Positions 42,163 to 52,320 are shown, counted from the first letter of the stretch. The stretch: DNA of 64,000 nt from Acidobacteriota bacterium (GCA_021792795.1 JAJYUB010000010.1:24911-88910); one strand, 5' to 3'. Notes: generated from the letters alone by a model not told the origin. Program-made: numbers and translations.

Positions 42163-43071
42163 TTATTCATCCAGAAAGCGTTCGGTGATGGGCTGATAGG
42201 CGTCGATGCGGCGGTCGCGCAAAAAAGGCCAGTTGCGGCGCGTCTCCTCGATGAGATGCAAATCGATTTCGCCGATCAGAATATCTTCCTTGTCGTGCGC
42301 GGCTTGAAGAACGATGCGGCCGAAGGGATCGGCGAGAAAAGACCCGCCCCAGAATTCCAGGCCGGGGCCTTCGACGCGGTTGCCGCGAACGTCGCCATGC
42401 TCGTGACCGACGCGATTGACGGCGCCGACATAGACCCCATTGGCAATGGCATGGGAACGCTGCATGGTCTGCCAGGCGCTGTATTGCGCCTCGCCATACT
42501 CGGATTTTTCTGCCGGGTGCCAGCCGATCGCGGTCGGATAGAACAGGACGTTCGCCCCTTTCAATGCGGTGATGCGCGCTCCCTCCGGATACCACTGGTC
42601 CCAGCAGACCAGTACGCCGATGTTTCCCGCGTACAGCGGAAAATTGCGAAAGCCGAGATCGCCGGGGGTGAAATAAAATTTTTCGTAGTAGAGAGGATCG
42701 TCCGGAATATGCATCTTGCGATAGGTCCCGGCGAGCGAGCCATCCTCTTCAATGACGGCGGCGGTGTTGTGATAGATGCCGGGGGCGCGGCGCTCAAACA
42801 GGGAAGCGATAACGGCGACATGCTCTTCCTTCGCGATGCGGGACAGTTTTTCCGTCGAAGGCCCGGGGATGGTTTCGGCAAGATCGAAGAGCGCGTGATC
42901 TTCCCGCTGGCAGAAATATTGCGTCCGAAACAGCTCCGGCAGGCAGACGACATTGGCGCCGGCGCGCGCGGCCTCGCGAACCCGGTCGGCGGCCTTGTCG
43001 AGGTTGGCGTCCGGGTCGGCGGAGCAGGACATCTGCACCAGGGCAACACGAAAATTATTGGACGCGATCAT
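42163..43071 (-). CDS. aguB: N-carbamoylputrescine amidase
   Basis: The product (302 residues) is a nitrilase-superfamily amidohydrolase releasing putrescine, CO2 and ammonia. The catalytic triad is visible: Glu in VCLPELFRTQYF, Lys in YRKMHIPDDPLYYEKFYF, and Cys in VLVCWDQWYPEGARI. The YEKFYF and WDQWYPE patterns fit N-carbamoylputrescine amidases. I chose the ATG at 43071, which overlaps the vapC stop by 4 bases; a GTG at 43083 is possible. It ends flush against aguA, so it is the middle of a tightly coupled block. Confidence 0.94.
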   Translation of the reverse strand: MIASNNFRVALVQMSCSADPDANLDKAADRVREAARAGANVVCLPELFRTQYFCQREDHALFDLAETIPGPSTEKLSRIAKEEHVAVIASLFERRAPGIYHNTAAVIEEDGSLAGTYRKMHIPDDPLYYEKFYFTPGDLGFRNFPLYAGNIGVLVCWDQWYPEGARITALKGANVLFYPTAIGWHPAEKSEYGEAQYSAWQTMQRSHAIANGVYVGAVNRVGHEHGDVRGNRVEGPGLEFWGGSFLADPFGRIVLQAAHDKEDILIGEIDLHLIEETRRNWPFLRDRRIDAYQPITERFLDE

Positions 43072-43502
43072 CCCTGGATGCACCGTAGCCCGGCGCTTTT
43101 GGCATAGGAAAGCATGGGCCGGTCGGCCGTAATCAGAGTCAGGCCCTCGATGTGGGCTGAGGCGACGATCATGCGGTCCGCCGGATCCTTGTACATGGGT
43201 TTCTGAAGTTCAGCCGCTTCGATCGCAACGTCAGGCGCGAGCGGCAGTAGTTGAATATCCGGCTGCTCGAACGCCCCTTCCACCCATTTTCGTATCGGCA
43301 GATCGAGATGGAGCCGCTTTCGTGCCACCAACATGGCAAGCTCCCAGACAGATATGATCGACACGTATACGGACTGCTCAGAGCGGGCGGTTTCAATGGC
43401 CATCAGCGCCTGCTTTGAAACCGGCCCCGTCATGGCCTCGAGCCTGACCCAGATATGCGTATCGAGCAGTACGCCCTGAAGCCGATCAGTCCTGGTCGGC
43501 AT
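43068..43502 (-). CDS. vapC: VapC-family PIN-domain toxin (probable ribonuclease)
   Basis: The 144-residue protein is a PIN-domain nuclease of a type II toxin-antitoxin pair. The acidic residues are in LLDTHIWVRL (first Asp, about residue 14), IISVWELAML (Glu, about 50) and KDPADRMIVASA (Asp, about 103), with LITADRPML (Asp, about 120). PIN toxins cleave RNA when released from the antitoxin. The ATG at 43502 overlaps the antitoxin stop by 17 bases; the frame is open to 43526. Its stop overlaps the aguB start by 4 bases, which links it to the polyamine operon. Confidence 0.92.
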   Translation of the reverse strand: MPTRTDRLQGVLLDTHIWVRLEAMTGPVSKQALMAIETARSEQSVYVSIISVWELAMLVARKRLHLDLPIRKWVEGAFEQPDIQLLPLAPDVAIEAAELQKPMYKDPADRMIVASAHIEGLTLITADRPMLSYAKSAGLRCIQG

Positions 43503-43734
43503 CCCACTCTTCGTCCAGCGGCGCAACGATGTCGCCGATCTCCCGCGCTGTTCCCCTCATAAATCCATGGAGCGGGCGCGAAGAAGCCGGTTCAATCGGC
43601 ATCAACTTCGCTACGGGTTTGCCGTGTTTCGAGATCACGAGAGTCGTTCGTTCGCGCTGCACGGTGTCCAGAATCGACAAGCATTGTGCTTTGAACCGGG
43701 TTGCCGGAATCGTTGCTATCGTTTTCGATTTCAT
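43486..43734 (-). CDS. vapB: Phd/YefM-family antitoxin
   Basis: The 82-residue protein has the Phd/YefM N-terminal DNA-binding fold (TIATIPATRFKAQCLSILDT, then TLVISKHGKPVAKLMPIEP) and a variable acidic C-terminus that should bind the PIN toxin. It is the first gene of the toxin-antitoxin pair and overlaps vapC by 17 bases. An inverted repeat TGGTCA-N7-TGACCA lies just upstream and is a plausible operator for autorepression. Confidence 0.9.
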   Translation of the reverse strand: MKSKTIATIPATRFKAQCLSILDTVQRERTTLVISKHGKPVAKLMPIEPASSRPLHGFMRGTAREIGDIVAPLDEEWDADQD

Positions 43735-43740
43735 AGTAAA

Positions 43741-43759
43741 TGGTCAGAATAAATGACCA
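43741..43759. promoter_or_regulatory. inverted repeat, probable antitoxin operator
   Basis: TGGTCA-GAATAAA-TGACCA is a perfect 6-base inverted repeat with a 7-base spacer. It lies 7 bases upstream of the antitoxin ATG on the minus strand, where Phd-type operators usually sit. Another inverted pair, CACGGCA and TGCCGTG (43772-43778 and 43794-43800), lies further upstream in the 75-base gap to the arginine decarboxylase gene. Confidence 0.5.
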
Positions 43760-43809
43760 CTTTCAGGATAGCACGGCAAGCGCAGTGTCCACCTGCCGTG
43801 TCGAAGGTG

Positions 43810-44367
43810 CTACTCGAAAATCAAGATCGCCGCGGCAATGGTCGTGGTCCACAGGCCGCGCTTGTCGCCCACCGCCGACTGCGTAACATTGGCGGTGCGA
43901 ACGATCTGGTTGGAGATGCGATAGAACTCTTTTTTCTCGTCCCAGCTCTTGTCCGGATCGAAGTCCATGTTCAGGGTCGTCGCCAGCATCTCCGCCGCAA
44001 GTTCTTCGGCATAATCGCCGGCCTGGTCTTCGGTCTCGCCGAAGCTGTGATGTTCGCTGAGGTATCCATACATGTTCTTGTCCGAAGGAATGGCCACGCC
44101 GATGCTGGAAGCGATCAGGCGATGCGGTTCTCGGGACGAATTTTCCGCGACAACGGCAAACACAACTTCACCGGGATAAAGGAACTTCAATCCTTCTTTG
44201 CGGGGAATCAGTTTTGCCTGCGGGGGAAAGATCGACGAGACACGCACGAGATTTTGTGCGGCGATTCCGGCATCGCGAAGCGCCAGCTCGAATGATGTGA
44301 GACGTTCCTTATGCTTCCCGACGCCCTTGGTAAAAAATAGACGTTTCGGGACCATCGTTTTGCCCAA
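43810..44367 (-). CDS. pyruvoyl-dependent arginine decarboxylase
   Basis: The 185-residue product belongs to the PvlArgDC family, which decarboxylates arginine to agmatine using a pyruvoyl group made by self-cleavage at a Ser. The cleavage site region [15 protein letters not shown] (about residues 41-55) is present, as is the conserved [26 protein letters not shown] segment (here split as [15 protein letters not shown] and [13 protein letters not shown]). The TTG start has GGAGG 8 bases upstream and gives [15 protein letters not shown]. It lies 75 bases upstream of the antitoxin gene. With aguA and aguB it supplies putrescine. This pyruvoyl type differs from the PLP-dependent SpeA of most bacteria. 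Confidence 0.93.
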   Translation of the reverse strand: MGKTMVPKRLFFTKGVGKHKERLTSFELALRDAGIAAQNLVRVSSIFPPQAKLIPRKEGLKFLYPGEVVFAVVAENSSREPHRLIASSIGVAIPSDKNMYGYLSEHHSFGETEDQAGDYAEELAAEMLATTLNMDFDPDKSWDEKKEFYRISNQIVRTANVTQSAVGDKRGLWTTTIAAAILIFE

Positions 44368-44617
44368 TTTTTGTTCCTCCGGTTGGTTGAGTGGCGCATT
44401 GCCACCCGCTTCAAAATATCACAGAATGGGGCCGAAACCGGCATCGCCGAATACGGCTTCATCATCTGTTCACAGAAATGAAACCTGTGGAATGCATGGC
44501 GGTGAAAAAAAGGCCGGAAATCGGGAATTTCGCCTGCTCGCTTCAATTTGCGCGACTCAGGGATTGGATGCAGCACGAGAAAGAGATTCCGCGAAAACTG
44601 GATTCGTAACTGGAGCG

Positions 44618-45460
44618 TCAAGATGCGGTTGCAGGCAGCTCCGGCGTGGCGGCCAGCAATGCCTGGGTATATTCCGACCGCGGATGCTCGCAGATCTGCT
44701 GCCAGCCGCCCTGCTCGACGATGCGGCCCTGGCGCATGACCAGGATTTCGTCCGCCATGTAACGCGCCAGCGGCATGGAGTGGGTGATGAACACGTAGGT
44801 GAGGCGGAGTTCGCGTTGCAGTTCGCGCAGCAGGCGCGTGATCTGCGCGGACACGCTGACATCGAGCGCGGAGGTGGGCTCATCGAGCACCAGCAGCTCC
44901 GGACGCAAAATCAAAGCGCGCGCAAGGCTGATGCGTTGCCGCTGGCCGCCGGAAAACTCATGCGGATAGCGGGGAAGGGCGGAGCCGTCGAGCCCGACGG
45001 TCCGGAGAGTTTGCAAAATTTGAGCTTGCCGGGCCATGGTGGAGCGATTGCGCGCGCGGAGAATCCCAGGACTCAGATTCGAGACCTGGGGCGCCCGCGT
45101 CAATTCTTTCTGGTAGATGACCAGCGGCTCGCCGACAATTTCTTCTACGCGCATGCGCGGGTTGAGCGCCGCGTATGGGTCCTGAAAGACAATCTGCATG
45201 CGCCGGCGCAACTGGCGCAACTCATGCGCGGAGACCGTCGACAAATTGCGGCCATCGAGGCGAATGGCGCCGGAGTCCGGCTCGATCAGGCGCAGCAGCA
45301 GGCGAGCGACGGTACTTTTTCCGGAGCCGGACTCGCCGACGATGCCGAGCGTCTGACCGCGTTCAACGCGAAAGCTGACGTCGTCGACGGCGTGGCGTAG
45401 CTGGCGGCTGCCGCGCGCGGGATAGGTCTTGACGAGGTTGTCGGCTTCGACAAGGGCCAT
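44618..45460 (-). CDS. peptide-type ABC transporter ATP-binding protein (DppF/OppF-like)
   Basis: The 280-residue ATPase has Walker A VGESGSGKSTVARLLL (about residue 42), the DppF-type Q-loop segment IVFQDPYAALNPRMRVEEIV, signature FSGGQRQRISLARALILRP (about 168), and Walker B LLVLDEPTSALDVS (about 190). It ends a few residues after a normal length but lacks the usual C-terminal oligopeptide-binding extension. The gene stands alone; no permease or binding protein gene is next to it. It may pair with the DppB-like and DppC-like permeases found elsewhere in the window. Confidence 0.9.
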   Translation of the reverse strand: MALVEADNLVKTYPARGSRQLRHAVDDVSFRVERGQTLGIVGESGSGKSTVARLLLRLIEPDSGAIRLDGRNLSTVSAHELRQLRRRMQIVFQDPYAALNPRMRVEEIVGEPLVIYQKELTRAPQVSNLSPGILRARNRSTMARQAQILQTLRTVGLDGSALPRYPHEFSGGQRQRISLARALILRPELLVLDEPTSALDVSVSAQITRLLRELQRELRLTYVFITHSMPLARYMADEILVMRQGRIVEQGGWQQICEHPRSEYTQALLAATPELPATAS

Positions 45461-45537
45461 GCAGACAGCCTAGCAGGCGTTCTTACGCCCGCGCCGGATG
45501 TTTCTGGCCGCCCCGCTACCCGGTTGCGCGCGGCACG

Positions 45538-46278
45538 CTACCAGCGGAGGCCACCGGTGATGGAAACCAGGGCAAAGCCGGGACCGGGAAGCTGGTTCGC
45601 GGGCGTCATCATGTGGATATACCGGCCCTGCGCGAATAGAATTTCCCGATGGTTCGGGTAGAGGCGGCCTTCTATGCCAATGCCGAAGTTATACATCGCT
45701 TGATTGCTGGAATAGGAGGAGCCGGTAATGGTCCCGTTGCAGAAATTGGTGAAGTTGGTATATCCCAGGCCGGAATAAATGCTGCAATTGATCGTGGTCC
45801 CGATCGGCTTGTCGAAGGTTGTGCCGACATGGGAATAGCCGCCTCCGCCCACGGCAAAAAATCCGAAGCGGGGTCCGCGACTGAAATAAAATGTCGGATC
45901 GACCGAATAGGTCAAGATCGTGTAGTGGCCGCCCGGTTGTTGCGCGGTCTGCAGTACCCAGGAGGGAAGAACGCTGCGGTAAAAGCTCAGTTCGCCGGGG
46001 ATTTCCAGCCGCCGCGTCAGTCGAATGCCGCCTCCTCCCGTGCCCGTGTAGGTGGGGTCGATCATTTTTCCATTGGCCAGGCCGGGTCCAAATGAACCGC
46101 CGCCCGCTCCTTCGATGAACCACTTCCGCAAAGGCGTCGTCGCGACGGGGGCAGGCGTGGCGGGCGTGGACGCTTGCACGGTGGAGGAACTGGATTGCTG
46201 CGCGTTCAGCGCGGTGGCGCCGGAAAGGGCCGCCAGAAAGAGAAGCGCGAACGCAAACTTGTGCCGACTGAAATTCAT
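45538..46278 (-). CDS. outer-membrane beta-barrel-like secreted protein
   Basis: The 246-residue protein has a signal peptide (FAFALLFLAALSGATALNAQ) and then repeated amphipathic strands rich in Gly, Tyr and Ser (GGGSFGPGLANGKMIDPTYT, GGGGYSHVGTTFDKPIG), ending in a strand with a C-terminal aromatic (LVSITGGLRW). This is typical of small outer-membrane barrels of Acidobacteriota, but I cannot name a family. GGAG lies upstream of the ATG. It is separated from the YfdX-like gene by a bidirectional hairpin. Confidence 0.7.
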   Translation of the reverse strand: MNFSRHKFAFALLFLAALSGATALNAQQSSSSTVQASTPATPAPVATTPLRKWFIEGAGGGSFGPGLANGKMIDPTYTGTGGGGIRLTRRLEIPGELSFYRSVLPSWVLQTAQQPGGHYTILTYSVDPTFYFSRGPRFGFFAVGGGGYSHVGTTFDKPIGTTINCSIYSGLGYTNFTNFCNGTITGSSYSSNQAMYNFGIGIEGRLYPNHREILFAQGRYIHMMTPANQLPGPGFALVSITGGLRW

Positions 46279-46480
46279 TCGATCTCCAGATTATTTTGCT
46301 TCTCTATTTGTATATCTTTTCGAGCAACAAACGAAACTGCCGCGATGGGATGGCTGCCGGCGGAAGATCGATCGGTGATTTTTGGGCCATTGCAGATATG
46401 AGGAAGAGACGGGCCGATTTTCATTTGGTGAGCGCCAGGGATGGGCCAATTCCGGGAAAGGCCGGCCCCGAGCAAAACAA

Positions 46481-46516
46481 CAATGGCCCCACGCTTCTGC
46501 GGGGCCATTGCTGTTT
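46481..46516. terminator. bidirectional hairpin terminator after the YfdX-like gene
   Basis: CAATGGCCCC and GGGGCCATTG form a perfect 10-base stem with a 10-base loop. On the plus strand CTGTTTT follows; on the minus strand TTGTTTTGC follows. It lies about 45 bases past the stop of the minus-strand YfdX-like gene. Confidence 0.75.
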
Positions 46517-46555
46517 TGCATTAGCGTTGAAGGCGCAGTCCGTCGAGCGCGTAGC

Positions 46556-47395
46556 TCAGTCCGTAATTGGATGGGTGAACCAGCCATTGACTTCATTCCA
46601 CCATCCATCGATCTTGGTCGCGGCCCCGGCATGGTCCTGGGCGATTGTTTGTGAAAGAGAAGCGATCCGCTTGCTCAAGCTTTTTGCTTCGAACGGGCGA
46701 TGCGCGGAGTGGCTGCTGGCATACTGGTCCAGAGTGGTGGAAGCTTCCTTGAGAGCTGCTGCCGCCTCGGTATACCGTCCGTTCATGATCGCAATTTCGG
46801 CCAGACCCAGATTTTCTCGGGCCGCCAGAAGAGGGTACTCGGCCTTTACGGTCATGACGACGAGTTCGTCCCCGATACGGTCCAGCGAACTGGCTGCCGC
46901 CTGCGGATTGTTGCTGCTCAGGGCGGATTTAGCAACGTCCAACCGGCTTCTCACCTTCTTTAGATCGAGGCCGACGAATGTGTACTGCGTCCCTGCCGCA
47001 TCCACCGTGATGGGGGCCGACTTGCTGGGCTGCGGCTTGCCGTCTTTGCGGGCAGCCAAGGTCCGTCCAAGCACGGACGTGTCGTCAAATTCCCAATATA
47101 ACGGCACAATTACGGGCCCGCCGTTCGCATGCGGCCGGGCGGCGAGCTGGTCGCGATACGCCAACGCTCGGTCAATATGTTGAACGGCTGTTTGCGTCTG
47201 GTTCGCCGCCAGAGATTGTTTCGCCTGCTCGACTTGATCGAGGAGGCGAAGCGCCAGATGGGAAGACCGCCGATTGGGCGGCTGGGACGCCGTCTCGGCG
47301 GCAGGGCCGCGGGCCCCGGTGTTTATCGGCGCCGCATGTAGCGCGGATGTTGTCAAAGCCACACAGACTACGGGCACAATCAAGCTTAACCTCAT
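46556..47395 (-). CDS. secreted helical protein, YfdX-like
   Basis: The 279-residue protein has a signal peptide (LIVPVVCVALTTSALHA) followed by helical repeats such as LLDQVEQAKQSLAANQTQTA and LGLAEIAIMNGRYTEAAAAL, resembling the YfdX family of periplasmic helical proteins. In enterobacteria YfdX is linked to acid and antimicrobial stress, but the assignment here is by pattern only. The ATG at 47395 has GAGGA about 10 bases upstream; the frame is open to 47485. It ends at a strong hairpin and lies beside the left repeat of the restriction island. Confidence 0.6.
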   Translation of the reverse strand: MRLSLIVPVVCVALTTSALHAAPINTGARGPAAETASQPPNRRSSHLALRLLDQVEQAKQSLAANQTQTAVQHIDRALAYRDQLAARPHANGGPVIVPLYWEFDDTSVLGRTLAARKDGKPQPSKSAPITVDAAGTQYTFVGLDLKKVRSRLDVAKSALSSNNPQAAASSLDRIGDELVVMTVKAEYPLLAARENLGLAEIAIMNGRYTEAAAALKEASTTLDQYASSHSAHRPFEAKSLSKRIASLSQTIAQDHAGAATKIDGWWNEVNGWFTHPITD

Positions 47396-47493
47396 GTTTT
47401 GTTTTCCTCGTTTCAAAATTGATTCGCGTCCAAAATACCAGTCCATCGATAGGATGCTGGAAAATTGCTCCAAACGCAAAGGCAACAGAAAGA

Positions 47494-47531
47494 CCCCGCA
47501 TCGCTGCAGGGCCTTTTTGGTTTGCGCCGAT
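47494..47531. repeat. left 38-base direct repeat bracketing the restriction island (terminator hairpin)
   Basis: The 38 bases from CCCCGCATCGCTGCAGGGCC to TTTGCGCCGAT are identical to bases 50157-50194. The match extends 5 bases to the left with one mismatch and weakly for about 14 bases to the right. The repeat includes a GC-rich hairpin (CCCCGCA-TCGC-TGCAGGG type) with a T5 tail on the plus strand. This copy lies about 78 bases past the stop of the minus-strand endonuclease gene. Confidence 0.85.
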
Positions 47532-47608
47532 GAAATAGCGCTCAGTTTGCCATTATTTCACAGACATCAAGCTGAGATGTGTGGCCCAAGTTTGCAATGC
47601 GTTCCTAG

Positions 47609-48364
47609 CTAATCCTTGACGACCATCTGCAGGGCGATTTGCTTGCCCACAGTTTCCGAAATCTCCAGCAGCTCATCGTAGGTCCTATCATCGCCAATTT
47701 TCCTCCAGAATGCGCGTCCAATGAGCAGGTCCTCTCCTATTTCGAGGAACTGCTTCGCGTAGTTCCACGTGTAGGGGGACTCGTCTCCGTAGGGGTTATA
47801 TGCCGTGGCACCGTATGCTTCAGCAGGCCCGCCGTCTCGAAGAGCCGCAACGCGAAGAATAAATTTCTTCATCGCCATGCTGGTGTCTTTATTGGGCTGC
47901 GGTGTTTTAATCTCGAAGTACATCTCTTCATGTTCGTGCGTCAAAATGTACAGGTCGGCACAGACATCCAGCGTGTCGCCCCCCGCAGACTGAACGGTAC
48001 AAACCTCACGGATATCGTTTTTGCGATTGGGTGTCCTCCGCCCAGCGATGTTCAACTGCCTGATGATCTCGTCGATGTGTTGTGACGCAGCTGGTTTTAT
48101 GCGGCCTTCGATTCGATGCTGTAGCTGGGCTTGCAGATGATATTGCTGCCCAATTAAGAGGCTGATTTTTTGCCACCATGACCCAGACCGTGTGGAGAAG
48201 GAGCGCTCGGAAAGCTGGATCTTGAATAGGGCCGGAAGAAGGCGCGTATGAAAAGGTTTTCCATCGACTGCGCGTCTTGTGGCTGCGTTTTCCTCAATGT
48301 ATCTTGTCAGTTCGCCGATAAGATAATTGTGGATTGCATCCCTCGTCTTGGTTGTCAAAGGCAT
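47609..48364 (-). CDS. type II restriction endonuclease, TdeIII family
   Basis: The 251-residue protein matches the TdeIII-type endonuclease family. The catalytic PD-(D/E)xK core is CADLYILTHEHEEMYFEIK (Asp, then Glu-Ile-Lys 14 residues on) followed by TPQPNKD. An N-terminal helical region (KTRDAIHNYLIGELTRYIE) precedes it. TdeIII itself recognises GGNCC; the same target is a guess here. I used the ATG at 48364 because it gives the family-like N-terminus; the frame is open to 48418. The partner methyltransferase and a Vsr nuclease are adjacent. Composition is AT-richer than nearby housekeeping genes. Confidence 0.88.
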   Translation of the reverse strand: MPLTTKTRDAIHNYLIGELTRYIEENAATRRAVDGKPFHTRLLPALFKIQLSERSFSTRSGSWWQKISLLIGQQYHLQAQLQHRIEGRIKPAASQHIDEIIRQLNIAGRRTPNRKNDIREVCTVQSAGGDTLDVCADLYILTHEHEEMYFEIKTPQPNKDTSMAMKKFILRVAALRDGGPAEAYGATAYNPYGDESPYTWNYAKQFLEIGEDLLIGRAFWRKIGDDRTYDELLEISETVGKQIALQMVVKD

Positions 48365-48380
48365 GTAGACAGTATGGAGG

Positions 48381-48863
48381 CTAGCGACCTTTTCGTGAAG
48401 AGTTGCGATTTCTGGCATCCAAGAGGTCGCATACTTTTCCTATGGCAGCGTCCCTGTCCTCGTTTGACTTCAAGTCATGTTCCCAAATGCGTAAAGTCCG
48501 AATTCCGTCGTCCTTCAATTTTTCGACCGCGACCAAATCGCGGGTCTTATTTCTCTGCAACTTTGCAGCCCAAAACCGGCTTCTGGTCTTGGGTATGTGT
48601 CCGCAACTTGGACACCCATGCCAAAAGCATCCGTCTACGAATACCGCTAAACGACGCTCTTGGAAGAAAAAATCGGGTGTTCCCACGATGTCCTTTCGAT
48701 GCATCGTCCAGCCGCCGATTCCCGCCCGAACCATTGCCATACGGAGCTTTAACTCCGTCGTGCGGTTTCCCTTACTGCGGATGGCGGCCATGGTTCTCGA
48801 CCGGTTTTCCCCAACGCCGGAAAAATCGCTGGACCGAAGGACGTTCTTTAGGTATCTTTCCAT
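48381..48863 (-). CDS. vsr: very short patch repair endonuclease
   Basis: The 160-residue product is a Vsr nuclease that nicks beside T:G mismatches made when 5-methylcytosine deaminates. Family marks are RTMAAIRSKGNRTTELKLR near the start, the catalytic Asp in IVGTPDFFF (about residue 64), and VDGCFWHGCPSCGHIPKTRS (zinc site and catalytic His, about 77-96). The gene lies between the endonuclease and methyltransferase, transcribed with the endonuclease. The start ATG at 48863 is only 15 bases from the divergent methyltransferase start. Confidence 0.95.
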   Translation of the reverse strand: MERYLKNVLRSSDFSGVGENRSRTMAAIRSKGNRTTELKLRMAMVRAGIGGWTMHRKDIVGTPDFFFQERRLAVFVDGCFWHGCPSCGHIPKTRSRFWAAKLQRNKTRDLVAVEKLKDDGIRTLRIWEHDLKSNEDRDAAIGKVCDLLDARNRNSSRKGR

Positions 48864-48878
48864 TAGCAGGAGTTTTTC

Positions 48879-50135
48879 ATGGCCACCCGTACTTTGAAAG
48901 TAAAAGCACGATCTAGCGCAGACGAGAAGAATTCTAAAACATATCTCTCGTTTTTTTCGGGGGCGATGGGCCTTGACATTGGGCTGGAGCAGGCTGGGTT
49001 CAAATGCAGGGCCCTCAATGAGATTGATCCAGTTGCTTGCTCGACAATTGAGACGAATCTCGGTAGTGTATTCAAACGAAGCGTACTGCCGGCGCTCTAT
49101 TCTTGCGATATCAGGGAACTCGATGCAGATCGTCTATGCAGAGACTTGAGTATTGTGCCAGGTGAGTTGTTTGCCGTGGTGGGTGGGCCTCCATGCCAGG
49201 CATTTTCGACAGCGGGCAGACGGCTTGGGTTAAACGACGAACGTGGCAACGTATTTCTCCATTTTATTGACTTGGTTGGGAAACTCCGACCGAAATACGC
49301 CATCTTTGAGAACGTCCGTGGGCTGCTTTCGTGTCCCCTGACACATCGTCCGCATAACGAGCGCGGAGACGGTCATGCCTCCCTGACACCGGCGGAGCTA
49401 CCGAAAGGAGCGCTGCGATACATTCTGTCCTTATTGGAGCAATACGGCTACCGGGTGACCTTCAACCTCTACAATACTGCGAATTTTGGCGTTCCTCAGC
49501 TGCGGGAGCGGTTGGTTTTTTTCGCCTCTCGCGAGGGGCGAGAAGTGCCTTTTTTGGTTCCAACCCACGATCAACATGCGAGGAACGGTTTAGCTCCATG
49601 GGTTACTCTGGCGCAAGCGATTTCTATGCTCCAGGGAAAACACCACCAGGCAGGTGAGTTTCCTGAGCGACGGCTGAAGTATTACAGGATGCTGACAGGT
49701 GGCCAGAATTGGCGTGATCTGCCCGCGAAATTGCAGCAGGCGGCCATGGGTAAAAGTTGGCATTCCGGTGGAGGGAAAACCGGTTTTTACAGGAGGCTCG
49801 CTTGGGACCGTCCTGCGCCCACGCTGGTCACATCTCCGACCATGCCGGCGACAGATCTTTGCCATCCGGAAGACCTGCGGCCTTTGTCGGTCGAGGAGTA
49901 TTTAGCGATCCAGACTTTTCCGAGTGGGTTTAAGCTTGCAGGCAAATTGAGTGACAAGTATCGCCAAGTTGGAAATGCTGTTCCGTGCCACTTCGGCAAA
50001 GTCATTGGCGAGCACCTTCTGGCCTTTGAGGAAGACCGTTTCGATGCGGGCTATAGCGCTGCGCATCGGTTTAGCAGATATTCAGGTACCGACCACCATT
50101 CGTGGCAACAGCCCCAACTCTCATTGGAATTGTAA
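48879..50135 (+). CDS. DNA (cytosine-5)-methyltransferase
   Basis: The 418-residue enzyme methylates cytosine in the target of the adjacent endonuclease. Motif I is SFFSGAMGLDIGLEQAG (about residues 24-40), motif IV VGGPPCQAFSTAGRR with catalytic Cys106, motif VI FENVRG (about 143), motif VIII VPQLRERLVFF (about 207), and motif X RQVGNAVPCHFGKVIGEHL (about 365). The variable region between VIII and X holds the recognition domain. AGGAG lies 7 bases before the ATG. It is divergent from vsr and ends 21 bases before the right-hand repeat of the island. Confidence 0.96.
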   Translation: MATRTLKVKARSSADEKNSKTYLSFFSGAMGLDIGLEQAGFKCRALNEIDPVACSTIETNLGSVFKRSVLPALYSCDIRELDADRLCRDLSIVPGELFAVVGGPPCQAFSTAGRRLGLNDERGNVFLHFIDLVGKLRPKYAIFENVRGLLSCPLTHRPHNERGDGHASLTPAELPKGALRYILSLLEQYGYRVTFNLYNTANFGVPQLRERLVFFASREGREVPFLVPTHDQHARNGLAPWVTLAQAISMLQGKHHQAGEFPERRLKYYRMLTGGQNWRDLPAKLQQAAMGKSWHSGGGKTGFYRRLAWDRPAPTLVTSPTMPATDLCHPEDLRPLSVEEYLAIQTFPSGFKLAGKLSDKYRQVGNAVPCHFGKVIGEHLLAFEEDRFDAGYSAAHRFSRYSGTDHHSWQQPQLSLEL

Positions 50136-50156
50136 GTCGGCGGCCAAATACAAAGG

Positions 50157-50194
50157 CCCCGCATCGCTGCAGGGCCTTTTTGGTTTGCGCCGAT
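50157..50194. repeat. right 38-base direct repeat; groEL/methyltransferase terminator
   Basis: These 38 bases are identical to 47494-47531. On the minus strand the hairpin GGCCCTGCAGCGATGCGGGG plus CC, followed by TTTGTATTT, lies just after the groEL stop at 50211. On the plus strand GGCCTTTTT follows the methyltransferase stop at 50135. It therefore can terminate both convergent genes. Confidence 0.85.
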
Positions 50195-50210
50195 AGGGCA
50201 GCGCGCAGTC

Positions 50211-52320
<2,110 letters not shown>

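Noticed and set aside
44391..44609. 72-codon plus-strand frame between arginine decarboxylase and the ABC ATPase gene
   Set aside because: No family resemblance, and the frame is at noise length for this region.
47494..50194. CRISPR array or integron reading of the two 38-base copies
   Set aside because: Only two copies, 2.6 kb apart, with genes between them and no spacer pattern or integrase.
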